NCBI GenBank assembly: GCA_021773035.1
Contig: JAJFKU010000063.1
Location: 353,243 to 417,242 of the forward strand
Direction of reading: 5' to 3'
Length of the DNA: 64,000 nt
Source: Woeseiaceae bacterium
Lineage (GTDB): Bacteria; Pseudomonadota; Gammaproteobacteria; Steroidobacterales; Woeseiaceae
Positions 32,501-41,013 of the stretch are shown in pieces (within the stretch, counting starts at the first letter, position 1; the number at the start of each line of letters is the position of its first letter). The notes under the pieces are model-generated. The model was not told where the DNA came from. It did no database searches and worked only from the letters and a program-made list of their open reading frames with translations. The translations under genes were made by a program, and so were the position numbers.

Positions 32501-34370
32501 TGCTGCCGTCGTGCAACAGATGGAAATCCTGAATCCAAAAACGTCGTCTGGAGGCGAGCGTCACCTTGTAAGGCCGTTCCGAATACACGGCGACCCCCAT
32601 GTTTTCGATGACTGGCAGCGCGTCTGACAGGGAAATGGGTTCGTCGGTACTGTAGATCAGGAAATGCAGATGGCCGGGCTCGGAGTCTTCCGGAACGTAA
32701 AGCTCAACGGTCCGGTCGATGTCATCACCGAGCATGTCGTCAATGCGCCGGATATCGGAACAGGCTTCGGCAGGTGACGTATTCTCCTGATAACCGGCCG
32801 GAAAGACCTGTCCATAGGCTCTAAAGAGTCGATGCCCCTCGTCATGTCCGAACTGTTCGAGCAGTTGTTGCTGCAGGCGATCGGCCCAGGTGACAACGAG
32901 GTCTACGATCCTGTCTTCTATCTCCTGAATACTGATACGCGGCCGTACGCCGTCGGCGGTGCGCACGATGATATGTACACGCGCAAGCGCGGAGTCTGAT
33001 ATCTGCACGGCGGAGTCGACGCCGATGCCGGCGAACGCATCGTTCAGTAGCGCTTCAATACGCTTTCTGATGGCCGTTGTGTATTTCTCGCGTGGAACAA
33101 AGACGAGGCAGGAAAAAAAGCGGCGAAACGTATCCCGGCGCAGGAAGAATTTGACGCGTTGCCGGTCCTGCAGATTGAGAATACCGAAGGTCGTTCGCGC
33201 CAGATCCTGAACCGTACTCTGGAAAAGCTCTTCGCGCGGATAGGTTTCGATGATGTGCGACAGCGCCTTGCCACGATGTCCGTGTTCGTCGACTTCAGCA
33301 CGCTCGAAGACCTTCTGGATCTTGTGTCGCAGCAGCGGAATGTTCTTCGGGCTCTCGTTATACGCGACCGAGGTGAACAGGCCGATAAAGCGCCGTTCAC
33401 CTATAGCTTCGCCCTTTGCGTTGTATACCTTGACGCCAACATAGTCGAGAAATGCGGAGCGGTGAACTGTGGAGCGCGAATTTGCCTTGGTCAGGATCAG
33501 CCAGTCCCGGGATCGCGTGAGCCGGCGCATCTCCGCTGTCAGCTCAACGGATCCTGAGCCGCGATTATCGCGGCTCAGTACGCCCAGGCCGCTGCCCGTT
33601 ACCGAATTCAGGAAAACCCGCCTGCCTTTCTTCTTGAGCTCGTATTCACGATAACCGAGGAACGTGAAATGGTCGTCGGCCATCCAGTCGAGCAGCGCCT
33701 TGCTCTCCGTTCGCAGTAACGGATCAACTCCTTTGGGGCCGTTATCGAGCAATTCGCGGGTCTCCACCATGCGCTGACGCATAGCTTGCCAGTCGCGTAC
33801 GGCGACCCTTACGTCTGCAAGGACTTTGATAATTTCCTGGCGCAGCAGTTTGATCTGAGCTGCGTCGGTTTCGCGTTCGATCGCCAGGCGGATAAAGGAC
33901 TCCGCGCGCGCGCCCTTGGCGGCGGGCTTCGCGATATCGGTGAGTTTTCCCTTACCGTCGCGTTTTGCCCATATGATTGGGTGAATCGTTACATTGACCG
34001 CCAGGTTGTGGCGGTTGATGGCGGCTGAAACGGAATCCACCAGGAACGGCATGTCGTCATTGACCATCTCAACGACCGTATACGCCGACGTATAGCCGTG
34101 CTCTTTCTCGGTCGGGTTGAAAATGCGCAGCAGTGCCTGACCTTTACGGCGTTTGGCACCGAACTCCAGGTGATCGAGCGCCGCTCTGGCCATGATCGCT
34201 TCGGAACGACCCAGCAGATCTTCAACCGGCACGTCTTCAACGTACTGTTGCAGGAACTGTTTTTTCTGGGCGGTACTGCTGAGAGTCTTTGAATGGACTC
34301 TGGCGGAGGTGATTCCGTCGACAATGGCCTGTTTGGTATCGCCGACCCGACGGTTTTCTTTTGCTGCCAC
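29544..34370 (-). CDS. gdhB: NAD-specific glutamate dehydrogenase, large type
   Basis: This 1608-residue protein matches the 180-kDa class (L-GDH180) in length and layout: a long N-terminal region with ACT-like regulatory domains, a central catalytic domain with L-R-G-G-D-I-A-R-G-G-L-R-W-S-D-R, G-A-K-G-G-F and G-N-L-G, and a C-terminal extension. It deaminates glutamate to 2-oxoglutarate with NAD and serves amino-acid catabolism, so it can process glutamate released by the polyamine pathway. A minus-strand TATAAT (34433-34428) lies about 60 bases before the start. Confidence 0.96.
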   Translation of the reverse strand: MAAKENRRVGDTKQAIVDGITSARVHSKTLSSTAQKKQFLQQYVEDVPVEDLLGRSEAIMARAALDHLEFGAKRRKGQALLRIFNPTEKEHGYTSAYTVVEMVNDDMPFLVDSVSAAINRHNLAVNVTIHPIIWAKRDGKGKLTDIAKPAAKGARAESFIRLAIERETDAAQIKLLRQEIIKVLADVRVAVRDWQAMRQRMVETRELLDNGPKGVDPLLRTESKALLDWMADDHFTFLGYREYELKKKGRRVFLNSVTGSGLGVLSRDNRGSGSVELTAEMRRLTRSRDWLILTKANSRSTVHRSAFLDYVGVKVYNAKGEAIGERRFIGLFTSVAYNESPKNIPLLRHKIQKVFERAEVDEHGHRGKALSHIIETYPREELFQSTVQDLARTTFGILNLQDRQRVKFFLRRDTFRRFFSCLVFVPREKYTTAIRKRIEALLNDAFAGIGVDSAVQISDSALARVHIIVRTADGVRPRISIQEIEDRIVDLVVTWADRLQQQLLEQFGHDEGHRLFRAYGQVFPAGYQENTSPAEACSDIRRIDDMLGDDIDRTVELYVPEDSEPGHLHFLIYSTDEPISLSDALPVIENMGVAVYSERPYKVTLASRRRFWIQDFHLLHDGSKAIDFAAAGARFEACFLAVLAGDAEDDGLNRLVLNCGLDWRQTALLRCYAKHIQQLGLPFSQAYMEDVLVAHAALVPLLVRQFELQFDPDVSKSRRSKELRRVNAAVQRGVADARNVDEDRILTAFSGGINATLRTNYFLREDGKPKPYISIKLDPAQLPEIPLPRPKFEIFVYSPEVEGVHLRGGDIARGGLRWSDRREDFRTEVLGLMKAQVVKNTVIVPTGAKGGFFPKRAPSGDRDAIMKNGIHCYKTFIHALLDVTDNVIDGDVVTPEGIIRRDGEDPYLVVAADKGTATFSDIANGISADYGFWLDDAFASGGSAGYDHKKMGITARGAWEAVKRHFREIGLNTQTDPFTVAGVGDMAGDVFGNGMLLSKKIKLVAAFNHQNIFLDPDPDLASSYRERQRLFKTPRIGWEDYDDSLISKGGGVYSRQAKTIRLSNEVRKLLDIDDASLKPDELISAILKMSVDLLWNGGIGTYAKASHEGHADVGDRSNDAVRVNANELRCKVIGEGGNLGITQLARVEYSLLGGRINTDFIDNSAGVDSSDREVNIKILLSNAAKEKGLTRAKRNTLLKSMTDDIAELVLRNNYLQTQSISMSETLSADRIDETARLITDLERTGLLDRDIEFLPDEVEIDERRSRKLGFTRPELAVVLSYAKIDLYNGLIDSEESLEEFLAIDPQRYFPAVLRRRYADLLPGHRLSRQILATLVANDLVNRMGPAFVKRVQLDTGANIVTVARAYKVARIICRAGPLLRKIESLDYKIPASAQVSMMFEVSRTLRHVCYWLIEQYGDELDIVKSVERLKDNMSRIYSRSATYLSRASRTRNEKAEQRYIAMGVPEKLANRMSVLLLTRPALDMADLAAERKRDVLDAARLYSHFNDELGLYWLHNQAEDLNVDGRWQAMARSNLRDEFYRLRRKLAFQLLSARSKREPGEIADTWLQKHAVGVERFKAMIDEMKLRGTVDFATLSVAAQELQDLIAN

Positions 34371-34496
34371 GTTTTACTCCGGCCGCTCGCAGCGACCAAA
34401 AAATTTAGGGCCCGAAATGGCGCGGGCATTATACCGTAATTGAGTTTGAAACCACCCCTTATGACAGAGATCCGGTGCCGGAGGCGAAATCGACGG

Positions 34497-34946
34497 CTAG
34501 GGAGAGCCGATAAGGCTGGCGCGCGCCAGCAATCGTTCCATGATGCTATTGAGGGTTTCCACCTCTTCTTCGCTAAATCCCTGCAGCAGGTCGCTCTCGA
34601 ACTGCAGAGCCAGCTGCGCGATTTCATCGTGTAGTTTTTTGCCTTCTTCCGAGAGGTTCAGAATAGACCGGCGTTTGTCGGCATCGGCAAATTCACGATC
34701 GATACGGCCGTTCTTGACCAGCTTCGTTACCGCGCGACTGACGGCGACTTTGTCCATGAGTGTGCGCCCGGCAACTTCGACGGCGGAAAGGCCGGGAAAG
34801 CGGCCCAGTACAGCGATGACCCGCCATTCCGGTATCGAGACGCTAAAGCGTTTGTCGTAGGCTCTGGCAACCGTGGTGCTGACGGTATTGGACAGCACGG
34901 CCAGCCGATACGGCAGAAAATTCTCAAGTCTGAGTTCGTTATCCAT
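34497..34946 (-). CDS. MarR family transcriptional regulator
   Basis: The 149-residue winged-helix protein has I-P-E-W-R-V-I-A-V-L-G near residue 38, the recognition region V-A-G-R-T-L-M-D-K-V-A-V-S-R-A-V-T-K-L and the wing D-A-D-K-R-R-S. MarR dimers usually repress nearby genes until a ligand binds. It lies 12 bases after the ZapE gene and 126 before glutamate dehydrogenase, which is a possible target. Confidence 0.92.
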   Translation of the reverse strand: MDNELRLENFLPYRLAVLSNTVSTTVARAYDKRFSVSIPEWRVIAVLGRFPGLSAVEVAGRTLMDKVAVSRAVTKLVKNGRIDREFADADKRRSILNLSEEGKKLHDEIAQLALQFESDLLQGFSEEEVETLNSIMERLLARASLIGSP

Positions 34947-34958
34947 GCAGGCAATTTA

Positions 34959-36053
34959 TCACGCAAGATGCGGCAGAGCGAGATACTCCGCAGACTGCAT
35001 CTCGATTAAGCGGCTTGCCGTGCGATCGAATTCAAAATTCAGTCGTGTGCCGGTATACAGCGACTCGGCGGGCGCGGCTGCCGACACGATGAGCTTTACG
35101 CGGCGGTCGTAAAATTCGTCGACCAGCGCGATAAAGCGGCGCGCCTGGTCTTCCGAGCGCGCATCCAGTAACGGCACGGCCGAGACGATGACGCTCGGGT
35201 ACCAGCGGGCGATTTCGATATAGTCGGCCTGGCTGCGCGGTCCGTCGCACAGGGCACTGAAGCCGAACCATGCAACACCCTTGGCGCACTTCAGGGTTGG
35301 TATCCGCCGCCCGTTGATTTCCAACTCCCTGTTCTGGCGTATCTGACTGGTAGCGGATTCGTCGAAAAAGAAGTTCAGCCTCTCCGTTGCCCTGGCGTCA
35401 TCGGGCGTCAGGTAGGTACCGGCCTTCTGCAGCAGGCGCAGTCGGTAGTCGTTGTCGCCATCCATATGTACAACGTCGGTATTCTGTTTGATCGACGCTA
35501 TGGCCGGCAGGAACTGCTGGCGCTGCAAACCGTCTTTATAGAGTTCGTCGGGCTCCGAATTGGAGGTTGTGACGAGCGTGACGCCACGCCGGAAAAGCCC
35601 GTCAAGCAATCGGCCGAGGATCATCGCGTCGCCGATATCGCTGACGAAGAACTCGTCGAAACACAAAACCCGGGTCTCGCTCGCGATTCCCGCTGCGACG
35701 GCGTCCAACGGGTCCTCGATATCGCCCAGTGCGCGCATCCGCTCGTGCACGTCGCGCATCATGCGATGAAAGTGAATGCGCTTTTTCCCACTCGTTTCGA
35801 GACTGTCGAAGAACAAATCCATCAGGAAGGTCTTGCCGCGGCCGACTCCGCCCCAGATGTACAGGCCCTTCACGGAGCTCGCGTCGGCTTGGCGCCTGCC
35901 CGAAATAAACCCCAGCAGGCCGCACCGCATAGGTTTGCAGGCTTCGATGCGCCGCTTGAGGTCCTCGAGTTTCCCGATGACTTCGATCTGGGCCGGATCG
36001 CGAACGTGTCCCTCCCGGGAAAGGCTGTTCTCGTAGGCGTCGCGAATTTCCAA
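34959..36053 (-). CDS. zapE: Cell division ATPase ZapE (AFG1-like)
   Basis: The 364-residue AAA-type ATPase has Walker A G-G-V-G-R-G-K-T near residue 72, Walker B L-C-F-D-E-F-F-V and a T-S-N-S sensor. ZapE interacts with the FtsZ ring; related AFG1 proteins act in membrane protein quality control. The start is TTG with AAGGG upstream. It is divergent from the ETF-ubiquinone oxidoreductase gene. Confidence 0.93.
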   Translation of the reverse strand: MEIRDAYENSLSREGHVRDPAQIEVIGKLEDLKRRIEACKPMRCGLLGFISGRRQADASSVKGLYIWGGVGRGKTFLMDLFFDSLETSGKKRIHFHRMMRDVHERMRALGDIEDPLDAVAAGIASETRVLCFDEFFVSDIGDAMILGRLLDGLFRRGVTLVTTSNSEPDELYKDGLQRQQFLPAIASIKQNTDVVHMDGDNDYRLRLLQKAGTYLTPDDARATERLNFFFDESATSQIRQNRELEINGRRIPTLKCAKGVAWFGFSALCDGPRSQADYIEIARWYPSVIVSAVPLLDARSEDQARRFIALVDEFYDRRVKLIVSAAAPAESLYTGTRLNFEFDRTASRLIEMQSAEYLALPHLA

Positions 36054-36170
36054 TCTACCCTTTTACCTGTATTTTGTCTGCGGAGACGGCCCGGCAAGAT
36101 TACATTGCCGGAAATAAAGCTGCCACAGCGGTTGCCGGAACAGGCTTGGAGCATAACGGGGAAAGCACCG

Positions 36171-37814
36171 ATGTCGGATGTAACTGAACGTGAATCAATG
36201 GAGTTTGATGTTGTTATCGTTGGCGGTGGCCCCTCCGGGCTGGCGGCAGCGTGCCGGCTGATGCAGCTGGACAGCGATCTGTCGGTCGTCGTTGTCGAGA
36301 AGGGCTCGGAGATCGGTGCCCATATCCTGTCTGGAAACGTATTTGAACCTACCGGTCTCGATGAGTTGTTTCCGGACTGGCGGGAAAAGGGCGCTCCCGT
36401 GACGACGGCAGTCAGCGGCGATCGTGTCCACTACCTGACCAGCGACTCCGGCGCTGTGCCGGTACCCGGTCTGTTCCTGCCACGGCCCATGCACAACAAG
36501 GGCAACTACATCATCAGTCTGGGCCAGCTGTGCCAGTGGCTGGGCGAGCAGGCCGAGGCGATGGGCGTGAACGTATTTCCCGGGTTTGCGGCGTCCGAGG
36601 TTCTGTACGCATCCGACGGCCGCGTAACCGGTGTCGCGACCAGCGATATGGGTATCGGCAAAGACGGTGTAAGAAAGTCGTCTTATCAGGCGGGCTATGA
36701 ACTGCTGGGTAAATACACGATATTCGCCGAAGGTGTGCGTGGCAATCTGAGTGAGCAGGTGATTGAAAAATTCGATCTGCGCAAGGATTCCGATCCGCAG
36801 CACTACGGACTTGGTATCAAGGAGGTTTGGGATATCGATCCTGCGCTGCATGAGGAAGGACTCGTCGTACACACCGCAGGCTGGCCACTCGATAAGCATA
36901 CGGAGGGCGGTGGGTTTCTTTATCACGCGGCGGATAGCAAGGTCTTCGCAGGACTCATTGTCGCGCTCAATTACCGGAATCCGTACCTGTCGCCGTTCAA
37001 TGAGTTCCAGCGCTGGAAGCTGCACCCGAAAATCCGCCGCTACCTCGAAGGCGGCAAGCGCATTGCATTCGGTGCCCGCGCCGTTAACAAGGGCGGCCTG
37101 CAGTCCCTGCCGAAACTGGCGTTCCCCGGTGGTTTGCTGATCGGCTGTGCGGCCGGATTTCTCAATGGCATCAAGATCAAAGGCGCGCATACGGCGATCA
37201 AGACCGGCATGCTGGCGGCGGAAAGTGTTCACAAAGCGCTGGCCGATACCAATGCGCCCGAACTGTCCGACTATGAAGCAGCGGTGAAAACCTCCTGGGT
37301 CTATAAGGAACTGCATAGCGGTCGAAATTTCGGACCCGGTCTGCACAAATTCGGCAGTTTCTGGGGCGCGGCCTTCGCGTTTGTCGACCAGAACATTTTC
37401 TTCGGTAAACTGCCGTTTACCTGGAGAAACACGGAGCCTGATCACGAGTCCCTGCAAAAGGCGGCCGACAGCCAGGTCATCGATTACCCGAAACCCGACG
37501 GCAAACTGACCTTCGATCGCTTATCGTCGGTTTTCCTCTCGAGCACGAATCACGAAGAGGACCAGCCGTCACACCTGACGCTGAAGGACGATACCGTTCC
37601 AATCAGCCACAATCTGCCGAATTTCGATGAACCGGCACAGCGGTATTGTCCGGCCGGTGTTTATGAAGTCGTCGGGGAGGGCGCGGACAAAAAATTCCAG
37701 ATCAATGCGCAGAACTGTGTGCACTGCAAGACCTGCGATATTAAAGATCCGACGCAGAATATTGTCTGGACGGTGCCTGAAGGTGGGGGTGGGCCTAACT
37801 ACTCTGGTATGTGA
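36171..37814 (+). CDS. Electron transfer flavoprotein-ubiquinone oxidoreductase
   Basis: The 547-residue protein has an FAD-binding start V-V-I-V-G-G-G-P-S-G-L-A-A-A, the family stretch I-L-S-G-N-V-F-E-P and a C-terminal 4Fe-4S ferredoxin domain with N-C-V-H-C-K-T-C-D-I-K-D-P. It passes electrons from reduced ETF to ubiquinone at the inner membrane. This links the acyl-CoA dehydrogenases of the window to respiration. ATG 36171 gives the normal family N terminus. Confidence 0.95.
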   Translation: MSDVTERESMEFDVVIVGGGPSGLAAACRLMQLDSDLSVVVVEKGSEIGAHILSGNVFEPTGLDELFPDWREKGAPVTTAVSGDRVHYLTSDSGAVPVPGLFLPRPMHNKGNYIISLGQLCQWLGEQAEAMGVNVFPGFAASEVLYASDGRVTGVATSDMGIGKDGVRKSSYQAGYELLGKYTIFAEGVRGNLSEQVIEKFDLRKDSDPQHYGLGIKEVWDIDPALHEEGLVVHTAGWPLDKHTEGGGFLYHAADSKVFAGLIVALNYRNPYLSPFNEFQRWKLHPKIRRYLEGGKRIAFGARAVNKGGLQSLPKLAFPGGLLIGCAAGFLNGIKIKGAHTAIKTGMLAAESVHKALADTNAPELSDYEAAVKTSWVYKELHSGRNFGPGLHKFGSFWGAAFAFVDQNIFFGKLPFTWRNTEPDHESLQKAADSQVIDYPKPDGKLTFDRLSSVFLSSTNHEEDQPSHLTLKDDTVPISHNLPNFDEPAQRYCPAGVYEVVGEGADKKFQINAQNCVHCKTCDIKDPTQNIVWTVPEGGGGPNYSGM

Positions 37815-37881
37815 GCACAGTAGTTCTTGCTGACATGGACGAACGGTAATCGGCGCAGGCGGGCGGGCGACAGAGTACTTA

Positions 37882-37934
37882 CAGGGAATGGCTCCCTGCG
37901 GTCCCGTCAAGCGGGATCGAGATCCGCTTTATTT
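37882..37934 (+). terminator. Terminator after the ETF-ubiquinone oxidoreductase gene
   Basis: A perfect CAGGGA (37882-37887) / TCCCTG (37893-37898) hairpin is followed by a longer one: AAGCGGGAT (37909-37917) with ATCCGCTT (37922-37929) around CGAG, one bulge, then TTATTT. The second has the form of a Rho-independent terminator. The rest of the 183-base gap holds nothing recognisable. Confidence 0.65.
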
Positions 37935-37997
37935 CCGGTATACACCTTCCAGACCGATGACCCTGCGAAAATGCCAGTTCGTCGAGGTCAGCAAGAA

Positions 37998-38765
37998 TTA
38001 CTTCGGCTGCATTCGTATAGCACCATCAATACGAATAGTCTCCCCGTTGACAACCGGATTCCCATAGATGAAAGCGGCAGTATCCGCATATTCCTCCGGC
38101 CGACCGAGTCGGGGCGGAAACGGTATCTGTTTGCCAAGTGAGTCCTGCACTTCCTGAGGCATACCGGCCATCATCGGTGTCAGGAAGATGCCCGGCGCAA
38201 TCGTAACGACCCGGATACCAAATTGCGCAAACTCGCGCGCCAGCGGCAGCATCATGCCGACAACGCCGCCCTTGGATGCAGAATAGGCGGCCTGGCCGAT
38301 CTGGCCTTCGAAAGCGGCAACCGATGCTGTGCTGATGACGACGCCGCGCTCACCGTTGTCGTTGGCCTCGTTGAGCTGCATGACGGCTGCGGCTTCCTTG
38401 GTGACGATGTAAGTCCCGAGCAGATTGATCTGGATAACGCGGTTGAAGTTCTCTGCCGGCCATGGGCCTTCGCGGCCCAGTGTACGGCCTGCGGTGGCGA
38501 TACCGGCGCAGTTCACGGCCAGCGTGATGCCGCCCATGAACTCGCTGGCAGTCTGCATGGCTGCTTTAACAGTGCTTTCGTCGGAGACATCGGTGCGGAT
38601 AAACAACGCCCGGTCTCCCAGTTCTGCTGCGCTCGCAGCGCCCTGTTCCTCGTTGACGTCCAGCAGGACGGCATGGCCTCCGGCGGCGATGACTCTTTGT
38701 GCGGTGGCAAATCCCAGTCCGGATGCGCCCCCTGTAACAACCGCTTTCGCGTTTTCGAGATCCAT
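37998..38765 (-). CDS. SDR oxidoreductase, type II 3-hydroxyacyl-CoA dehydrogenase-like
   Basis: The 255-residue SDR has T-G-G-A-S-G-L-G near residue 11, N-C-A-G-I-A and an intact Y-S-A-S-K active site. The arrangement T-A-S-V-A-A-F-E-G-Q-I-G-Q-A-A-Y resembles HSD17B10-like 3-hydroxyacyl-CoA dehydrogenases. It follows the thiolase gene by ten bases, so the two would carry out the last beta-oxidation steps together. ATG 38765 gives the standard N terminus. Confidence 0.87.
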   Translation of the reverse strand: MDLENAKAVVTGGASGLGFATAQRVIAAGGHAVLLDVNEEQGAASAAELGDRALFIRTDVSDESTVKAAMQTASEFMGGITLAVNCAGIATAGRTLGREGPWPAENFNRVIQINLLGTYIVTKEAAAVMQLNEANDNGERGVVISTASVAAFEGQIGQAAYSASKGGVVGMMLPLAREFAQFGIRVVTIAPGIFLTPMMAGMPQEVQDSLGKQIPFPPRLGRPEEYADTAAFIYGNPVVNGETIRIDGAIRMQPK

Positions 38766-38775
38766 TGAGTATTCC

Positions 38776-39963
38776 TTATTCCTGGCTGACTTCGATTCCA
38801 ATTGCGACGGCCTCGCCGCCGCCTATGCAGAGGGATGCCACGCCGCGCTTCAGGCCCCGGTTTCTGAGGGCGTGCAGCAGCGTGACGATGATTCGGGCAC
38901 CCGTCGCACCAATCGGGTGCCCGAGTGCGCAGGCGCCGCCATTAATATTGACTTTGGCGTGGTCGAGGCCAACGTCGCGCATCGCGACCATGGTCACGCA
39001 GGCAAACGCCTCGTTAATCTCGTAGAGGTCAACCGTGTCCGGTGTCCAGCCGAGCTTTTCGTGAAGGGCTCTTATCGCAAATACCGGCGCGGTCGTAAAC
39101 CACTCGGGTTCGTGCGCGAAACCGGAATGCCCGGCGATAGTCGCCAGTGGTTTGAGTCCGCGCCGGTCGGCTTCCGCCGCACTCATCAACAGCAGCGTCG
39201 CCGCGCCGTCGGAAATAGATGATGAACTGGCTGCGGTAACGGTGCCGTGTTTCGCGAAAGCGGGTCGCAGCGAGGCAATCTTCTCGGGCTTCGCAGCGCC
39301 CGGGCCTTCGTCCTGACTGATCGTGACATCGCCTTTGCGCGTGGTGATCGTCACGGGGGCGATCTCGTTGACGAATGCACCGCTGTCCAGGGCCGCGCGT
39401 GCGCGCATGACCGACTTAACGGCGAAAGCGTCCTGGTCTTCTCGGCTGAGTGAGTACTTTTTCGCAGTTTCCTCGGCGAAGTGCCCCATCATGTGGCCGT
39501 CCTGCGGATTTTGCAGACCGTCGAAAAACATATGGTCGAGCACCTGCTGATGACCCATGCGGTAGCCGCCACGTGCTTTCGGCATGAGGTAGGGTGCGTT
39601 CGTCATCGATTCCATGCCGCCGGCCATGACGACGCCGGCACTGCCGACCTTGATGAGGTCGTTGCCGAGCATGGTCGCTTTCATGCCTGAGCCGCACACC
39701 TTGTTAAGCGTCGTACATTCGGCCCGCAGTGGTATGCCGGCCTGTATCGATGCCTGGCGCGCCGGGGCCTGGCCGAGACCGGCCGGTAGCACACAGCCCA
39801 TCAGGACCTCGTCGATATCACTGGCCTGAAGACCGGATTCGGCAATGCACGCGCGCATTGCGGTCGCGGCCAGTTCAGGGCTCGCCGCACCGGCAAGCGC
39901 GCCTTGAAACGCGCCCAGCGGCGAGCGTTTTGCGGCAACAATGACAACGGCGTCAGAACTCAT
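38776..39963 (-). CDS. Acetyl-CoA C-acyltransferase (thiolase)
   Basis: The 395-residue thiolase has the acyl-carrying Cys in N-K-V-C-G-S-G-M-K, G-G-M-E-S-M-T-N-A-P, the His motif G-G-A-C-A-L-G-H-P-I-G-A-T-G and the second Cys in L-C-I-G-G-G. It cleaves 3-ketoacyl-CoA or condenses acetyl-CoA. With the SDR behind it, degradation is the likely direction. Confidence 0.95.
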   Translation of the reverse strand: MSSDAVVIVAAKRSPLGAFQGALAGAASPELAATAMRACIAESGLQASDIDEVLMGCVLPAGLGQAPARQASIQAGIPLRAECTTLNKVCGSGMKATMLGNDLIKVGSAGVVMAGGMESMTNAPYLMPKARGGYRMGHQQVLDHMFFDGLQNPQDGHMMGHFAEETAKKYSLSREDQDAFAVKSVMRARAALDSGAFVNEIAPVTITTRKGDVTISQDEGPGAAKPEKIASLRPAFAKHGTVTAASSSSISDGAATLLLMSAAEADRRGLKPLATIAGHSGFAHEPEWFTTAPVFAIRALHEKLGWTPDTVDLYEINEAFACVTMVAMRDVGLDHAKVNINGGACALGHPIGATGARIIVTLLHALRNRGLKRGVASLCIGGGEAVAIGIEVSQE

Positions 39964-40068
39964 TTCGGGTGTCTCCTTAATCGGCGATCGGTCAAAACGT
40001 GCGCTACTGTCGGGGATTTGAACGGCCAGTGCAATACAAGATATCTGGTAGAAGCGGCGGCAGGGAGT

Positions 40069-40794
40069 TCAGATCAGGTCCGGCTCGCCCAGTGCATCCA
40101 GAATCCGCTGCCGAGATTTTTCCGCAAGGTTCCGGCTGCTGGAAAAATCCTCGTCACCGGGCGCAATCGCCGGCAGCACGTCGATAGTCAGTGCCGTTTT
40201 TTTCGGCAGCAATCGACCGGAGGGCAGCATCTTCCGGGTCCCCAGGATCGCTATCGGCACCACCGGCATTTCCCCCTTTACAGCGGCGACAAACGCCCCC
40301 GGCCGGAATCGGCCGACGCCGCTTTCGCGGCGAAACGTGCCTTCCGGAAAAAAACCAAGAGACTCACCACCGAGAGCGGCTTTCACCAACTGCCTTGCGT
40401 CGCGCGAGCTGCCGGCGGCCTCCTTGCGCTCTACAAACTTGCAACCGGAGCGGCGCAGAAGGAAATGAACCACCGGGATGCTGCGCATCTCTCCCTTGAT
40501 GACAAAGCCGAATCGTGACGGGAGATAGCCGTTGAGCAGCACGCCGTCGACGTAACTGGCGTGATTGGCGACGACGACGCAGCTGTCCGTGGGCAGGTTG
40601 TCGAGACCGCGGATAGTGACCGACACGCCGGCCAGCACGAACACCATCCGGGCAGCGCAGGTCACGAGCCGCTGCCGGCGACGGGCGCCCGGGACGAATA
40701 AGGCCACCAGCAGCGAGAAAACACAGGCCAGCGCGAAGCACAGCCAGGCGTAGAGCCCCCAGATGACCTGAACGATGCGTGTGACCCAGTTCAC
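40069..40794 (-). CDS. plsC: 1-acyl-sn-glycerol-3-phosphate acyltransferase
   Basis: The 241-residue membrane-bound acyltransferase has one or two N-terminal hydrophobic helices, the catalytic N-H-A-S-Y-V-D box and the substrate box F-P-E-G-T-F-R. It makes phosphatidic acid from lysophosphatidate. The start is GTG. A CRP-like palindrome lies 25 bases upstream. Confidence 0.92.
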   Translation of the reverse strand: MNWVTRIVQVIWGLYAWLCFALACVFSLLVALFVPGARRRQRLVTCAARMVFVLAGVSVTIRGLDNLPTDSCVVVANHASYVDGVLLNGYLPSRFGFVIKGEMRSIPVVHFLLRRSGCKFVERKEAAGSSRDARQLVKAALGGESLGFFPEGTFRRESGVGRFRPGAFVAAVKGEMPVVPIAILGTRKMLPSGRLLPKKTALTIDVLPAIAPGDEDFSSSRNLAEKSRQRILDALGEPDLI

Positions 40795-40818
40795 TTTATG
40801 TTAATGCCTTGTGGTTTC

Positions 40819-40834
40819 TGTGACAGCGGTCACG
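40819..40834. promoter_or_regulatory. CRP/Vfr/Clp-like binding site before plsC
   Basis: TGTGA-N6-TCACG matches the TGTGA-N6-TCACA consensus of CRP-family regulators at all but the last position. It lies 25 bases upstream of the plsC GTG on the divergent side toward xerD. Confidence 0.4.
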
Positions 40835-40918
40835 CCGCATGCCGGGAGTCGTCCCCATACTGAGAAACCTCGAAATATCCGTCGTTTGGCGGTGCATTGG
40901 CAGTTTCGCCGAGGGGGT

Positions 40919-40958
40919 TGGTAGAACATTCCGAGTCTCGGAAGGGCGTATGCTACCA
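40919..40958. promoter_or_regulatory. Nested palindrome upstream of xerD
   Basis: TTCCGAG (40929-40935) and CTCGGAA (40937-40943) form a perfect 15-base palindrome. It is enclosed by a second inverted pair, TGGTAG (40919-40924) and CTACCA (40953-40958). It lies 56 bases before the xerD start. It may be an operator or a cruciform-forming site. Confidence 0.45.
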
Positions 40959-41013
40959 GTCTGACAGCCCGGTTTGCAGGTGTATCGCAGCAAAGGATTG
41001 CGCGGCAGAGAAG

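Noticed and set aside
35466..36170. 5' extension of the ETF-ubiquinone oxidoreductase frame by 235 codons
   Set aside because: The extension runs antisense through zapE and has no domain; the family N terminus begins at 36171.
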